A stretch of 64,000 nucleotides of DNA, from contig JAEWEG010000037.1 in NCBI GenBank assembly GCA_023389575.1, forward strand, positions 1 to 64,000, in the 5' to 3' direction. Every line of letters starts with the position of its first letter. Within the stretch, counting starts at the first letter, position 1. Positions 15,368-24,784 of the stretch are shown here, one piece after another. The notes below the pieces were generated by a model. It was not told the origin of the DNA. It saw only the letters and a list, made by a program, of their open reading frames with translations, and made no database searches. Both the position numbers and the translations under genes were made by a program. The DNA comes from Chloroflexota bacterium (GTDB lineage Bacteria; Chloroflexota; Chloroflexia; Thermomicrobiales; UBA6265).

Positions 15368-16569
15368 GCAGACCCATTCGCATCGCTCACTTCTCCGATA
15401 CGCACCTCGGCTACCGCTCCGGTGCCCGGACCGAACCCGACTCCGGCCGCAACCAGCGAACGGTGGATGTCGACCTGGCCTTTAGCCGTGTGATCGACGA
15501 CATCCTCTCTCAGGACGTCGACGCCGTCATTCACGGCGGGGACGTATTCCATCATTCCCGGCCGACCTGGCAATCGCTCCGTCACTTCATTCGCCAGATG
15601 CGTCGCTTCGAGGATGCCGGCCTGCCCGTGCTCGTCATCGGCGGGAACCACGACACGCCGCGCATTCGAACCGGAGGGTCCGCCTACAGCGTCCTCGAAC
15701 TCGCGCTGCCAGGCATCACCTTTGCCTGCGACTATGAGGACGTACCGTTCCCTAACCCATTCCCAAAGCATGACGTCTGCGTCCAGGCCATTCCCCACGG
15801 CGCGCTCACCAACCCCGACCCTCCACTTTCGACGCCGCCCACCGATGGCAAGCACAACATCATGGTCATCCATGGCGTGGCGCCCGGGGTACTGCCCGAG
15901 GGACTGCAGGCCGAACCCGGCGAGCAGGACATCCCAGCCCACCTCCTCGAAGCGCCCGGCTACAACTACATCGCGCTGGGTCACATCCACCAGGCACAGC
16001 AGGTCACCAGCACGGCATGGTACAGCGGCTCCACCGAGCGATTCGGCTGGGGTGACGAGACCGCGAATCCCGGCTACAGCATCGTCGAGTTCACCGATCC
16101 GGCGCAGCCGGCCACGGTCACCCGGCGCGAAATCGAAACCCGGCCGATGATTCGTCTCAAGCCGGTCTATGGCAACAACCGCGCTGGAAAGGACATCGCG
16201 ACTGGCATCCTCGACACGCTGCGGTCGCTCGATTCTCCGGAGGCCATGACGCGCGTCGATCTCCGCGAGGTCGACCGCCCCACTCGACGCGAGGTCCACA
16301 ATATCCTCCGCCGCGAGGCAGGCAGATTCGTCTGGACCTGCGACCTCGCGCCCGAACGCACGGTCTTCGTTCCCGAAAGCGACGCCCCGGCCGAAGACGA
16401 CTCGGCGCTCGATCTCCACGCGCTGTTCAGCGAGTTCGTCACGATGCGTCGCCCAACCTATGTCAACCAGGACTTCGCGGCCCAGTTCCTCGACCGGGGC
16501 GGCCGGGCGCTTACCGAGGCCCTGCTCGACGGCGACACACCAACACCCGAGGAAGACCTGCTTTCATGA
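15364..16569 (+). CDS. sbcD: Mre11/SbcD-like nuclease subunit
   Basis: This metallophosphoesterase nuclease partners with the Rad50/SbcC ATPase to open and resect DNA double-strand ends. It starts at ATG 15364, overlapping the herA stop. All five family motifs are visible: FSDTHLG, HGGDVFHHSRP, GGNHDTPR, IHGVAP and LGHIHQ. The protein has 401 residues; after the phosphoesterase domain come a capping domain and an acidic C-terminal tail that should contact Rad50. It overlaps the rad50 start by four bases, so the two products are probably made in balanced amounts. Confidence 0.93.
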   Translation: MSRPIRIAHFSDTHLGYRSGARTEPDSGRNQRTVDVDLAFSRVIDDILSQDVDAVIHGGDVFHHSRPTWQSLRHFIRQMRRFEDAGLPVLVIGGNHDTPRIRTGGSAYSVLELALPGITFACDYEDVPFPNPFPKHDVCVQAIPHGALTNPDPPLSTPPTDGKHNIMVIHGVAPGVLPEGLQAEPGEQDIPAHLLEAPGYNYIALGHIHQAQQVTSTAWYSGSTERFGWGDETANPGYSIVEFTDPAQPATVTRREIETRPMIRLKPVYGNNRAGKDIATGILDTLRSLDSPEAMTRVDLREVDRPTRREVHNILRREAGRFVWTCDLAPERTVFVPESDAPAEDDSALDLHALFSEFVTMRRPTYVNQDFAAQFLDRGGRALTEALLDGDTPTPEEDLLS

Positions 16570-19403
16570 TCCTGACCCGCATCGATATCGAGAACTTCAA
16601 GCGGTACCGTGGCGAACACTCCATCGAGGTTCCCGCCCAGGCCACGATTGGCGTCATCGGCGAAAACGGCACTGGCAAGACGACCCTCTTTGAGGCCATC
16701 GAGTGGTGCCTCTACAGCCCACGCAGCCTTGCCCCGGCCGATGTCCGGCCCCGCGGAGCGGCCGGTCATACCTCGGTCACGGTCTACCTCGAATCCGTCG
16801 ATGGCTCGGTCCAGTACGCGGTGCAGCGCATCCTCAAGCGCACACCGTCGGCCTCGATCTTCCGGATCGACGAGAACGGCGGCATGGAGAAGATCGCCGA
16901 TGGCGCGAAGCAGGTCAGCGATTACGTAAGCACCAAACTCATCGGCTTGAACCACACGGCTTTCACCGCAACCTTCTTCACCCGGCAGAAGGAACTTCAC
17001 CTGTTCGACGACGAGACTCCTGGCAAGCGTCGGGAAGAAGTCGGTCGCCTGCTCGGGCTCGAAACCATCCGCTCAGCCCAAAAGCTCATCAATGCCGATC
17101 GATCCAGGGCGAACTCGGAGGCACGCGCGCTTCACGAACAGTACGAACGCGAATCCAAAGGCCGTGACTTCCCCGCCGAACTCACCGCCATCGAAGAACG
17201 CATCGCCCAGCGCACCGCCGAACGCCTCGCGGCCACCCAGGCGATCGCCGCCACCGCCGATTCACGCTCCGTCGCCGAAGCGACCCTGACGGCCGTCATC
17301 GCTCGCCGCGACCAGGACGCCACGCTCGGCCATGCCATCGCCTCCCACCAACAGGAACGGAAGTCGCTCCAGACCAGAAACGGACAGATCGAGCACGAAC
17401 TCGCCACGCTCAAGACCCGCGAGCGCGAGCGCGTGGCCCTTCTAGAACAGGCTTCGCGTCTTCCGGCGCTCCGTCAGCAGGTCGCCGACCAAGAAGAACA
17501 ACGAACGCGGTACGAGAAGCGCAACGAGTTGGGCCGGGTCATCAAGGACGCCACCTCGCGAAGAAGGGATGTCATCGCATCCGTCCAGGAGCAGGTTGGC
17601 CGGATTCGCCTGACGTCACCAGTCGCTGGCTGGGCGTGGGCGCCGAACGACGAGGACAACGCCGCCGAGAGCATCAGGCGGCTTATCGACATCGCTTCTT
17701 CGCTCGACGTGCCGGCCACCGAACGGCGGGAGCAGGCGTTGCGCCGGTGCCTCGACGCCGCGGCTCGCCTGGACAAGGAGCGGGAAACCCTCAAACGCTA
17801 CCGGGTCGCCCAGGCGGAGCTCCAGGAACAGGCCGATGCCGTCGTGCGAAAAGGCGAACCACGCGATGAGATTCCGCGTATCGATACCGAGCGAGACCGC
17901 CTGCTCCATCATCGCACGACGCTCGATGCCAAACGCACGAACCAGGAGGCCGAGCGCGACCGAACCCGACGCATTCTCGCCAACCTGAAGTCCCAGCAAT
18001 TCGAGGACGGCTGCCCGACCTGTGGCCGCCCATTCTCACAGACCGACGCCGAGTTGGTCGCCCAGACGCTGACAAGCCGCGTCCAGGAACTCGACGGCGC
18101 CATAGCGGACCTCACTGCCCAGGCCACGACGGTCGCCCAACAGCTGGATGCCCTCGAACACCGACGCAAGGAGGTGTTCACTCGCATCGATTCGCTGGAG
18201 AAGACGCGCGCGCGCCTGACGAAAAGCGTCGCGGTGATGGAATCCCAGGCCGACACGGCTCGGGCGGCCGAGGAGGAACTGACCACCGCGCTAGCGGAAG
18301 CTGACCGCGCCGAGCATCCCACGCCAGCCGACTTGGAGAGCGCCGAGCGGCGGACCAAACTGGAGCGCGAAATCGGCGCCACCCGCTCTGGCCTACAGCC
18401 CGCCCTCCGTACACTTACCGGTGTCGAAGCTCAGCTGGCGGAGGCGTCCGCCCACCGCCAGCAACTCGAATCGGTCTCGTTCGATCCCGACGCCTACCGC
18501 GATCTCCGTGAGCGGATGCAGGCCGCCGACCGCGCCCAAACCTCCGTCGCCTACATCGACAAGGAGCTTGCCCGCCGTCCGGCCCTGCGAGACGAAGGCG
18601 CGTCCGTCGCGAGTCGACTCGCGGAAGTCGAAGGCCAACTCGCCGCGCTTGTCGAACAGCGAGAGTCACTCGCCTACCAGAACAGCGAGTTCACGAACGC
18701 CCAGTCCGCGGTCGAGCAGGCCCGGATCGCCGAGCGTCAGGCACTGGACCAGGCTCACCGCGCCGAATCCGCCTTGCGAGACGCCGAACACGCCCGCGAC
18801 GTCATCCTCCGCGAGAAGGAGCGCCTCGCCAACCTCGCCCAACTGGCCGACCAGCGCCAGGTCGAGGCTGGCAACCTCGACCTGATGTCCCGCGAGTTCA
18901 CCGAGTTCGAGAGATTCGCCGCCGCTCGCAAGCTACCGATCCTGTCGGACATCACCAGCCAGCTCGTCCAGTCGATCACCGCCGGACGGTACGAGCGCGT
19001 CGACTTCGACGCCGATTTCGGCATCGTCGTCTACGATGGCGACAGTTCGGACAGCTCCTACCCGGTTTCCACCTTCTCCGGCGGGGAACGAGACGCCATC
19101 ACCCTGGCCGCCCGGATCGCCCTCTCGCACATGATCGGCCGCCAGGCCACCAACCCTCCCGGGTTTCTCGTCCTGGATGAGGTATTCGGCTCGCTGGACG
19201 CCAATCGCCGATCGCAACTCATCGATCTGCTCGGCGCGATCACCGGCACGTTCGAGGAACTGCGCCAGGTCTTCATCATCAGCCACGTCGACGACGTCCG
19301 CACCTCACCGGTCATCGATGAACTCTGGCGCATCGATGAGTCACCCGAGGGTGGCAGCGTCCTCATCCCGCTCGCGGCCGGCGCGGAAATCGACACCCTT
19401 TAG
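16566..19403 (+). CDS. sbcC: Rad50/SbcC-like SMC-family ATPase
   Basis: This is the 945-residue ATPase partner of Mre11. Walker A is GENGTGKTT (residues 32-40), followed by LFEAIEWCLYSP. Two long coiled coils flank a zinc hook CPTCGRPF (C483, C486) in the middle, which joins two Rad50 molecules. The C-terminal half carries the signature FSGGERDAI and Walker B GFLVLDEVFGSLD with its D-loop. Sequence features are closer to the shorter Rad50 type than to the roughly 1050-residue E. coli SbcC. It ends the operon: the downstream gene is convergent, with an inverted repeat just after the stop. Confidence 0.93.
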   Translation: MILTRIDIENFKRYRGEHSIEVPAQATIGVIGENGTGKTTLFEAIEWCLYSPRSLAPADVRPRGAAGHTSVTVYLESVDGSVQYAVQRILKRTPSASIFRIDENGGMEKIADGAKQVSDYVSTKLIGLNHTAFTATFFTRQKELHLFDDETPGKRREEVGRLLGLETIRSAQKLINADRSRANSEARALHEQYERESKGRDFPAELTAIEERIAQRTAERLAATQAIAATADSRSVAEATLTAVIARRDQDATLGHAIASHQQERKSLQTRNGQIEHELATLKTRERERVALLEQASRLPALRQQVADQEEQRTRYEKRNELGRVIKDATSRRRDVIASVQEQVGRIRLTSPVAGWAWAPNDEDNAAESIRRLIDIASSLDVPATERREQALRRCLDAAARLDKERETLKRYRVAQAELQEQADAVVRKGEPRDEIPRIDTERDRLLHHRTTLDAKRTNQEAERDRTRRILANLKSQQFEDGCPTCGRPFSQTDAELVAQTLTSRVQELDGAIADLTAQATTVAQQLDALEHRRKEVFTRIDSLEKTRARLTKSVAVMESQADTARAAEEELTTALAEADRAEHPTPADLESAERRTKLEREIGATRSGLQPALRTLTGVEAQLAEASAHRQQLESVSFDPDAYRDLRERMQAADRAQTSVAYIDKELARRPALRDEGASVASRLAEVEGQLAALVEQRESLAYQNSEFTNAQSAVEQARIAERQALDQAHRAESALRDAEHARDVILREKERLANLAQLADQRQVEAGNLDLMSREFTEFERFAAARKLPILSDITSQLVQSITAGRYERVDFDADFGIVVYDGDSSDSSYPVSTFSGGERDAITLAARIALSHMIGRQATNPPGFLVLDEVFGSLDANRRSQLIDLLGAITGTFEELRQVFIISHVDDVRTSPVIDELWRIDESPEGGSVLIPLAAGAEIDTL

Positions 19404-19408
19404 ATGGG

Positions 19409-19454
19409 TTGAGGTTGCGGTCGCCCTTTCGGCGCGTATGTTACGCAACCTCAA
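19409..19454 (+). terminator. Inverted repeat after rad50, possible terminator
   Basis: TTGAGGTTGCG (19409-19419) pairs with CGCAACCTCAA (19444-19454). The 24-base loop holds a smaller CGCC/GGCG hairpin. Only a short T-tract follows, so termination is plausible but not certain. Confidence 0.5.
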
Positions 19455-19461
19455 ACTTTGC

Positions 19462-19487
19462 CCGTCATTCCGAGCGGAGCGAGGAAA
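19462..19487. repeat. Candidate dispersed intergenic repeat unit
   Basis: The stretch beginning CGTCATTCCGAGCGGAGCGA resembles a short intergenic repeat seen in multiple copies in several Chloroflexota and other bacterial genomes. Only this copy is recognised here, in the gap between convergent rad50 and the SDR gene. Confidence 0.4.
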
Positions 19488-19623
19488 CCCCGGACGAAGT
19501 CCTTCCGCCGTCAGGCGGACCCCGAACCCGCGCCTTGACCTCAGCGTCCTACGAAACAATCGGACCAGACCCTGGCCAGCGACGTCTCCGGACACGCCGC
19601 CGCGCCAGGAGATCAACCTAACG

Positions 19624-20418
19624 CTACAGCAGCCCCTTGTAGTTGCCGCCGTCGACCTGCACGGTCGTCCCGGTCACGTACGACGCCGCCGGAGACGCGA
19701 AGAACGCCACCACGCGGCCAAACTCCTCGGGATCGCCATGCCGTCCCATGGGGATCGCCGCCGCCTCGCGGGCGATCACGTCCTCGACCGGCTCACCTGT
19801 CTTCTCGGAGACGCCCTCGGAAATCCCCCGGATGCGATCCGTCAGAATCGAGCCAGGGCAGATGTTGTTCACCCGGATGTTCTTTTCCGCGAACTCCAGG
19901 GCCAGCGACCGCGCCAGACCAATCACCGCGGTACGGGCCGTATTCGAAAGCACCAGGTTCGGAATCGGCTGCTTTACCGAGATCGACACGATGTTCGTCA
20001 GGCTGCCGCCTCCCTGGGCTTCGAGGTGCAGAATCGCCGCGCGCGACAGCCGCAGCGTGCTCATCAGGTTCAGGTTGATCGCCTCCAGCCAGGGCTCGTC
20101 ATCCGGGAAGTCCACGAAGGTCCCCGGCGGTGGTCCACCCGCGCTGCACACCACGCCATCGAGCTTCCCGCGCTGCCGCACCGTCTCCTCGATCAACTCG
20201 GCCGCCGCGTGGGGCTCGCTGAGGTCGTTCACCACCTCGATCACGTCACCACCGGTCGCCTCCCGGATCTCCGCGGCCGTCGCGGCCAGGCGTTCGGCGT
20301 CCCGACCGTTCACCGTGACCAGCGCTCCTTCGCGCGCCAGGCAGATCGCGGATGCCTTTCCGAGCCCCTTGCTCGACGCCGCCACCGCGATAACCTTGCC
20401 CTTCAACCCGAGGTCCAT
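19624..20418 (-). CDS. Short-chain dehydrogenase/reductase lacking the canonical Tyr-Lys pair
   Basis: This 264-residue Rossmann-fold protein starts at ATG 20418 with AAGGAGA eight bases upstream. The nucleotide-binding motif is AASSKGLGKAS, without the first Gly of TGxxxGxG, and the structural NxxCPG (NNICPGSILTDRI) is present. Where YxxxK is expected the sequence reads SNTARTAV, so the catalytic Tyr is Ser and the Lys is Arg. This fits the group described as beta-ketoacyl-reductase-like SDRs with imperfect cofactor and active-site motifs (cd05344 type). A reductase with altered chemistry or a non-enzymatic role are both open. It is divergent from the PIG-V-like gene. Confidence 0.85.
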   Translation of the reverse strand: MDLGLKGKVIAVAASSKGLGKASAICLAREGALVTVNGRDAERLAATAAEIREATGGDVIEVVNDLSEPHAAAELIEETVRQRGKLDGVVCSAGGPPPGTFVDFPDDEPWLEAINLNLMSTLRLSRAAILHLEAQGGGSLTNIVSISVKQPIPNLVLSNTARTAVIGLARSLALEFAEKNIRVNNICPGSILTDRIRGISEGVSEKTGEPVEDVIAREAAAIPMGRHGDPEEFGRVVAFFASPAASYVTGTTVQVDGGNYKGLL

Positions 20419-20567
20419 GTCCCAGTCTCCTTGCTGATTCCGCCAACGGTCTCGTGCCCGGCGTTGTCGCCGTCGCACATTCCCCCCTATCCTATCCCGG
20501 TTGCGCCCGGCGTCGACGCCCACATTCCAGGCGCCGTGGGTTCAGGGACAAGCGAGGCATCAATCCA

Positions 20568-21932
20568 GTGAGTACCGACACGGTTCGAATCGACGCCCCG
20601 AAGTCACGCCCCCGCACGTCCCGCATCGTCGCCGGGAATCCGTGGCGATTCACCGCCATCGTCTGGCTGGTCCACTTCCTGCTCACTCAAATCCCCGCCT
20701 CGCTTGCCTATCGCTACGGTTCGATTCGCACGATGAGAGAGAATCCTCCCCGGTCCGGAACCTGGGTCGAGGACTGGGGACCGAATTCCGGCGCCTGGGG
20801 CCTCACCCTGCCGGGTCTGGACGGACTCGCCGGCTTCCTGGTCGAGCCCTTCCGCCAGTGGGACGGCACCTGGTACGTCACCATCGCCAACGAGGGGTAC
20901 AACACCACTCACACGGCCAATGCCGCCTTCTGGCCGCTTTACCCCTGGTTGATGAACCTCGGCTCGCGGCTTACGGGCTGGGAACCGGAAGTCATCGGCT
21001 ACCTCATCTCCAACGTCGCATTTTTCTTTGCGATTTACTTCCTCTACCGAATCGTCAATATCGACTTCAGCGACACCGTCGCCCGCCGTACGGTCTGGGC
21101 TCTGGCGCTCTTTCCCACAGCCTTCTTCTTCACCGCGATCTATACCGAATCGCTGTTCTTCCTGCTGGCGGTCGCCGCGCTGTACTACGCCCGCCGCAAC
21201 GAATGGCTGCTCGCGGGAGTTATCGGACTGCTCGCCGCGCTCACCCGCTCGGCTGGCGTCATGTTGCTCGCGCCATTCGGCATCCTCTTCCTCCAGCAGT
21301 TCGGCTGGAACCCACGCCGATGGTTCCCCACCGCCTTCGCCGCCGCTCTCCCCGCGCTGGGACCGGTGATCTTCGGTTGGCACCTCACCACCAAGAGCCT
21401 GGGCTTCTTCGATTGGGCCGACCAGCAATGGCAATGGAACCGCTTTTCCGCCACTCCCTGGCGCACCTTCGACTGCACGATCAACGGGTGCACGGCGGAT
21501 GTCCGCCAATTCGGGTCGGTGAACACCTTCTCGGTCCAACCAGTTGACTGGGGATGGATCGGCGAACTCTTCAGCAATCTCAACTGGACGTTCATTTCGT
21601 CGAGCGAGTTCCGTTTTCGATTCGGCGAAAGCCACGTTCTGGAACTCGTCGTCACCATCCTCGCCATCGCCCTGGTCCTGATCGGCCTTCGAAAGCTCCC
21701 GCTCTACTACACCGCCTTCGTCGTGCCGCCGCTCATCGTTCCGCTGCTCACCCCAAGTTCAGTCAACCCGCTGATGAGCATGCCGCGCTTCGTGCTGCCG
21801 CTCTTCCCGCTCTTCGTGGTCGTGGCGCTCCTCGTCCAGAACCGTCGCCTCGGATGGACGCTGTCCATCATCTCGTCGTTCCTGCTGGTGATCCTCACCA
21901 TGCAGTTCGCGCTCTGGTACTGGGTGTCCTGA
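20568..21932 (+). CDS. PIG-V/Gpi18-like multi-pass mannosyltransferase-type membrane protein
   Basis: This 454-residue integral membrane protein has about ten hydrophobic segments. It shows features of the bacterial PIG-V/Gpi18-like GT-C glycosyltransferases: FRQWDGTWYVTIANEGY in the first loop, LFPTAFFFTAIYTESLFFLL with the Thr-Glu-Ser of the family, and AALTRSAG. Such enzymes take mannose from a polyprenyl-phosphate carrier at the outer face of the membrane; a DPM1-like donor synthase is at 59322-60080. The start is taken at GTG 20568; upstream in-frame codons reach into the divergent promoter region. The acceptor is unknown. Confidence 0.78.
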   Translation: MSTDTVRIDAPKSRPRTSRIVAGNPWRFTAIVWLVHFLLTQIPASLAYRYGSIRTMRENPPRSGTWVEDWGPNSGAWGLTLPGLDGLAGFLVEPFRQWDGTWYVTIANEGYNTTHTANAAFWPLYPWLMNLGSRLTGWEPEVIGYLISNVAFFFAIYFLYRIVNIDFSDTVARRTVWALALFPTAFFFTAIYTESLFFLLAVAALYYARRNEWLLAGVIGLLAALTRSAGVMLLAPFGILFLQQFGWNPRRWFPTAFAAALPALGPVIFGWHLTTKSLGFFDWADQQWQWNRFSATPWRTFDCTINGCTADVRQFGSVNTFSVQPVDWGWIGELFSNLNWTFISSSEFRFRFGESHVLELVVTILAIALVLIGLRKLPLYYTAFVVPPLIVPLLTPSSVNPLMSMPRFVLPLFPLFVVVALLVQNRRLGWTLSIISSFLLVILTMQFALWYWVS

Positions 21933-21944
21933 CCGCCGCACGGC

Positions 21945-22325
21945 TTACCCCGCCGTGATCAACACCACGTTCCCGTCCGGATCGTCCACCATCGCGGCGT
22001 ATGGACCATCGGTCTGCACCGGCTCCCGGCGCCCGTGGTACCCGAACCCCACCAGGTCCCGGTACATTTGATCGACCGCCTCGTTGCTCTCCAGGAAGAA
22101 TTCCAGCATCACCTGGTACCCGCCCTCCGGAAACCTCCGCCCCGGATCGTAGGTGTCGGCGAAGTACCTGTCCCAGAACAGCGTCACGCCGCTCTCCATC
22201 CTGTGCATCACGAACCGTTTGTCGTCCACGTCCTCCGGAATCTCCAGCCCAAGCCGCCGGTAGAACCGCAGCGACTCCGCCATGTCCCTGACCATCAAAC
22301 CCACCATGCTCAACTGAACTGGCAT
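21945..22325 (-). CDS. VOC-superfamily (glyoxalase/bleomycin-resistance-like) protein
   Basis: This small protein of 126 residues has the paired beta-alpha-beta-beta-beta modules of the vicinal oxygen chelate fold: MVGLMVRDMAESLRFYRRLG in the first half and FGYHGRREPVQTDGPYAAMV with DPDGNVVLI in the second. The ATG at 22325 follows AGAGGA. The ligand is unknown; homologues range from antibiotic-binding proteins to dioxygenases. It is convergent with the PIG-V-like gene, only 12 bases apart. Confidence 0.85.
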   Translation of the reverse strand: MPVQLSMVGLMVRDMAESLRFYRRLGLEIPEDVDDKRFVMHRMESGVTLFWDRYFADTYDPGRRFPEGGYQVMLEFFLESNEAVDQMYRDLVGFGYHGRREPVQTDGPYAAMVDDPDGNVVLITAG

Positions 22326-22571
22326 CGTGTTCCTCTCTTCACATTCGGACCTTTTCCGCCCCCGTTCCCTGGGCGGGCCATTCACCCATAATAGATAGGC
22401 CCACAACTCCTCACGCCTACCCGCCGCCACAGCAACGTCAACCGTCCGCCGGGTACAATGCACACGGCAACAATCGTCAACCGCGGGCATCCGCCAACCA
22501 GGCTCGGCACGGTCCCGATCAATCCCGCGGTCGAATGCGCCCCACGGCGCACACCATACGGAGCTCGCTCA

Positions 22572-24239
22572 GTGGTTACAGTTCAGGAACGTTCGGCCAA
22601 CACCTCCACCACCCGAACGATGACCGGCGGACAGGCTCTCGTCGGCTCCCTGCTCGCCCAGGGTATCGACACCATCTTCGCCCTCCCCGGAGTGCAACTC
22701 GACGGCGCGTTCGACGCCCTGTATGACGCGGTCGCCGCCGGCAAGCTACGCGTCTTCCATCCGCGCCATGAACAGACCGCCGCCTACATGGCCGACGGCT
22801 ACGCCCGGGTCACCGGCCGCGCCGGTGTCTGCTTCGTGGTACCGGGTCCGGGCCTGCTGAACGCCTCCGCGGCATTGGCCACCGCCTACAGCTGCAACGT
22901 TCCGGTCCTTTGTGTCACCGGTCAAATCCAGTCGAACCTGATCGGCGTCGGACGCGGCCAGCTCCACGAAATCCCGAACCAGCTCGAAATGATTCGTTCG
23001 GTCACCAAGTACTCCGGCCGCGCAACCGAGCCCGCCGCCATCCCCGGCCTGGTCAACGAAGCCATCTCCAGCATGTGGTCCGATCGCATTCGCCCGGTCG
23101 AAATCGAAATCCCACCCGATACCCTGTTCGCCAGCGATGAGATCAACCTGTTGCCGGGCGTCGAACGCCGCGCGCCATCGGCAGGCGATCCCGACCTCAT
23201 CGAGCAGGCCGCGAAGGCGCTCGGCAACGCGAAGCACCCGGTCATCTTCGCCGGTGGCGGGATCATCACCGCCGAAGCCTCCTCCGAACTCCTCCAGCTC
23301 GCCGAAACCCTCCAGGCCGGGGTCATGATGACGCCGAACGGCAAGGGCGCGATCGACGCGCGCAGCCCGTTCGCCCTCAATACGATCTCCGTCCGCGAGG
23401 AAATCGCGAAGGCCGATGTGATCTTCGTCGTGGGGACACGCTTCCTCGAGGCATCCACCCAGCCGTGGGGCCCGAAGGGCGAACGGACCGTCATTCAGAT
23501 GGACATCGATCCGGAGGAAGTCGGCCGCAACACTCCTGTCAACATTGGAGTCGTCGCCGATGCGAAGGCGGGCCTCGCGGCCCTCGTCGATCGCGTCAGC
23601 GCGGTCGGCATCAGCCGTCCGTCTCGCGAACAGGAACTCGCCGAGTTGCAGGTCGCCAGCATGGAAAAGGTCAATTCCGTTCAGCCGCAGGCCGGGTTCG
23701 CCCAGGCGATCCGCGCCGAACTTCCTGAAGACGGCATCTACGTCGGCGAAATGACCCAGGTCGCCTACTTCTCGGGAATCGGGTTCCCGGTGTACCAGCC
23801 GCGCACCTATTTCACGCCCGGCTACCAGGGAACGCTCGGCTGGGGATTCCCCACCTCGCTCGGCGTAAAGGTCGGCGCGCCGGACCGCGTGGTTGTGTCG
23901 ATCAACGGCGATGGCGGCTTCGGCTTCGCGCTCAACGAACTCGCGACCCAGGCTCAGCACAACCTCGCCAGCATCACGCTCGTCTTCAACGACTCCGCAT
24001 ACGGCAACGTCCGCCGTATCCAGACCGTCGAGTTCAACGGCCGCACCATCGCGTCGGACCTGCGCAACCCGGACTACGGAAAGCTGGCGAGCGCTTTCGG
24101 AATCGCCGGTCGCCGCGCCACCACGCCATCCGAACTCCGCACCCAACTCGCGGAATCGATCAAGGCCAATGAGCCGACGCTGATCGAAATCCCGGTCGAG
24201 GCCATGCCCGATCCCTGGAAGCTCCTCAAGATTCGGTAG
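22572..24239 (+). CDS. Thiamine-diphosphate-dependent enzyme, acetolactate-synthase-like large subunit
   Basis: This 555-residue protein has the three-domain ThDP architecture. The catalytic Glu is in RHEQTAAYMADGYAR (E67), GPGLLN follows, the central domain is at about 200-330, and the cofactor motif is GDGGFGFALNELATQAQHNL with NDSAYGNVR. The GTG start at 22572 has GGAG eight bases upstream. No regulatory ilvH/ilvN subunit or other branched-chain gene is adjacent, so it may be another carboligase or decarboxylase of the IlvB group (glyoxylate carboligase, benzoylformate decarboxylase-like). A -10-like TACAAT at 22454-22459 may drive it. A strong terminator follows. Confidence 0.85.
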   Translation: MVTVQERSANTSTTRTMTGGQALVGSLLAQGIDTIFALPGVQLDGAFDALYDAVAAGKLRVFHPRHEQTAAYMADGYARVTGRAGVCFVVPGPGLLNASAALATAYSCNVPVLCVTGQIQSNLIGVGRGQLHEIPNQLEMIRSVTKYSGRATEPAAIPGLVNEAISSMWSDRIRPVEIEIPPDTLFASDEINLLPGVERRAPSAGDPDLIEQAAKALGNAKHPVIFAGGGIITAEASSELLQLAETLQAGVMMTPNGKGAIDARSPFALNTISVREEIAKADVIFVVGTRFLEASTQPWGPKGERTVIQMDIDPEEVGRNTPVNIGVVADAKAGLAALVDRVSAVGISRPSREQELAELQVASMEKVNSVQPQAGFAQAIRAELPEDGIYVGEMTQVAYFSGIGFPVYQPRTYFTPGYQGTLGWGFPTSLGVKVGAPDRVVVSINGDGGFGFALNELATQAQHNLASITLVFNDSAYGNVRRIQTVEFNGRTIASDLRNPDYGKLASAFGIAGRRATTPSELRTQLAESIKANEPTLIEIPVEAMPDPWKLLKIR

Positions 24240-24261
24240 GCACGCCTACGGCAATCAACGC

Positions 24262-24294
24262 AAAGGGGAGGTCCCATCAGGAGACCTCCCCTTT
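24262..24294. terminator. Bidirectional terminator after the ThDP enzyme
   Basis: AAAGGGGAGGTC (24262-24273) pairs perfectly with GACCTCCCCTTT (24283-24294) around nine bases. The gene on the other side is convergent, so the hairpin serves both. Confidence 0.87.
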
Positions 24295-24323
24295 CGAATT
24301 CCATGAGCGGGACGAGAGTTCCC

Positions 24324-24584
24324 TTACTCGTCGTCGCCCATTGAAAGAACGCCCGTATCGAGCAGCTGCCGCGTCAGGTACGCATTGTTCGCCAGGATGA
24401 GCTTGATGGCATACGTCGACGCCGCTCCAGCGGCCGCGAACCCTGGAGAATCGAGTTCCTGCTCAATCGTCTTGCCCGATTCCTCGGCCGCTTCCGCCGC
24501 CTCCTCGTGCAGGAGATCGTTCAAATAGCCATACAGTTCGTTCTCGCTCATGCCAAGAATGTCATCGATCCGGTTGTCCGCCAT
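24324..24584 (-). CDS. Small acidic hypothetical protein
   Basis: This 86-residue acidic protein starts at ATG 24584, after GGGAAGAGG. No family is recognised. It is predicted to be helical: an N-terminal NRIDDILGMSENELYGYLND and an Ala/Glu-rich middle, then a more hydrophobic helix around AAGAASTYAIKLILANNAYL. Good ribosome site, convergent terminator and biased codon use support a real gene. It lies about 310 bases from fdxA, transcribed divergently. Confidence 0.75.
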   Translation of the reverse strand: MADNRIDDILGMSENELYGYLNDLLHEEAAEAAEESGKTIEQELDSPGFAAAGAASTYAIKLILANNAYLTRQLLDTGVLSMGDDE

Positions 24585-24756
24585 TCGCCTCTTCCCTTCG
24601 CCAATCGGCCACGTTCGCGCGTAAGTCAAACTCCGCGAAGTGTGGCATGCCAACGATACATTCGTCCCAAGACGTATTTGTGCATTCGATACCAGAGCCC
24701 GGTGCAACGCGCACAACACGCCTAAACCCGCATCATTTATGTGGCCAAACAAACCG

Positions 24757-24784
24757 TTGCGCGCTCGAAACCCACTGGTATACT
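24757..24784 (+). promoter_or_regulatory. Promoter of fdxA
   Basis: TTGCGC (24757-24762), a 16-base spacer and TATACT (24779-24784). The leader to the fdxA start at 24897 would be about 105 bases. Confidence 0.5.

Noticed and set aside
20604..21635. Long minus-strand frame opposite the PIG-V-like gene
   Set aside because: Charged, low-complexity product with no motif, antisense to a clear membrane protein; typical of GC-rich DNA.
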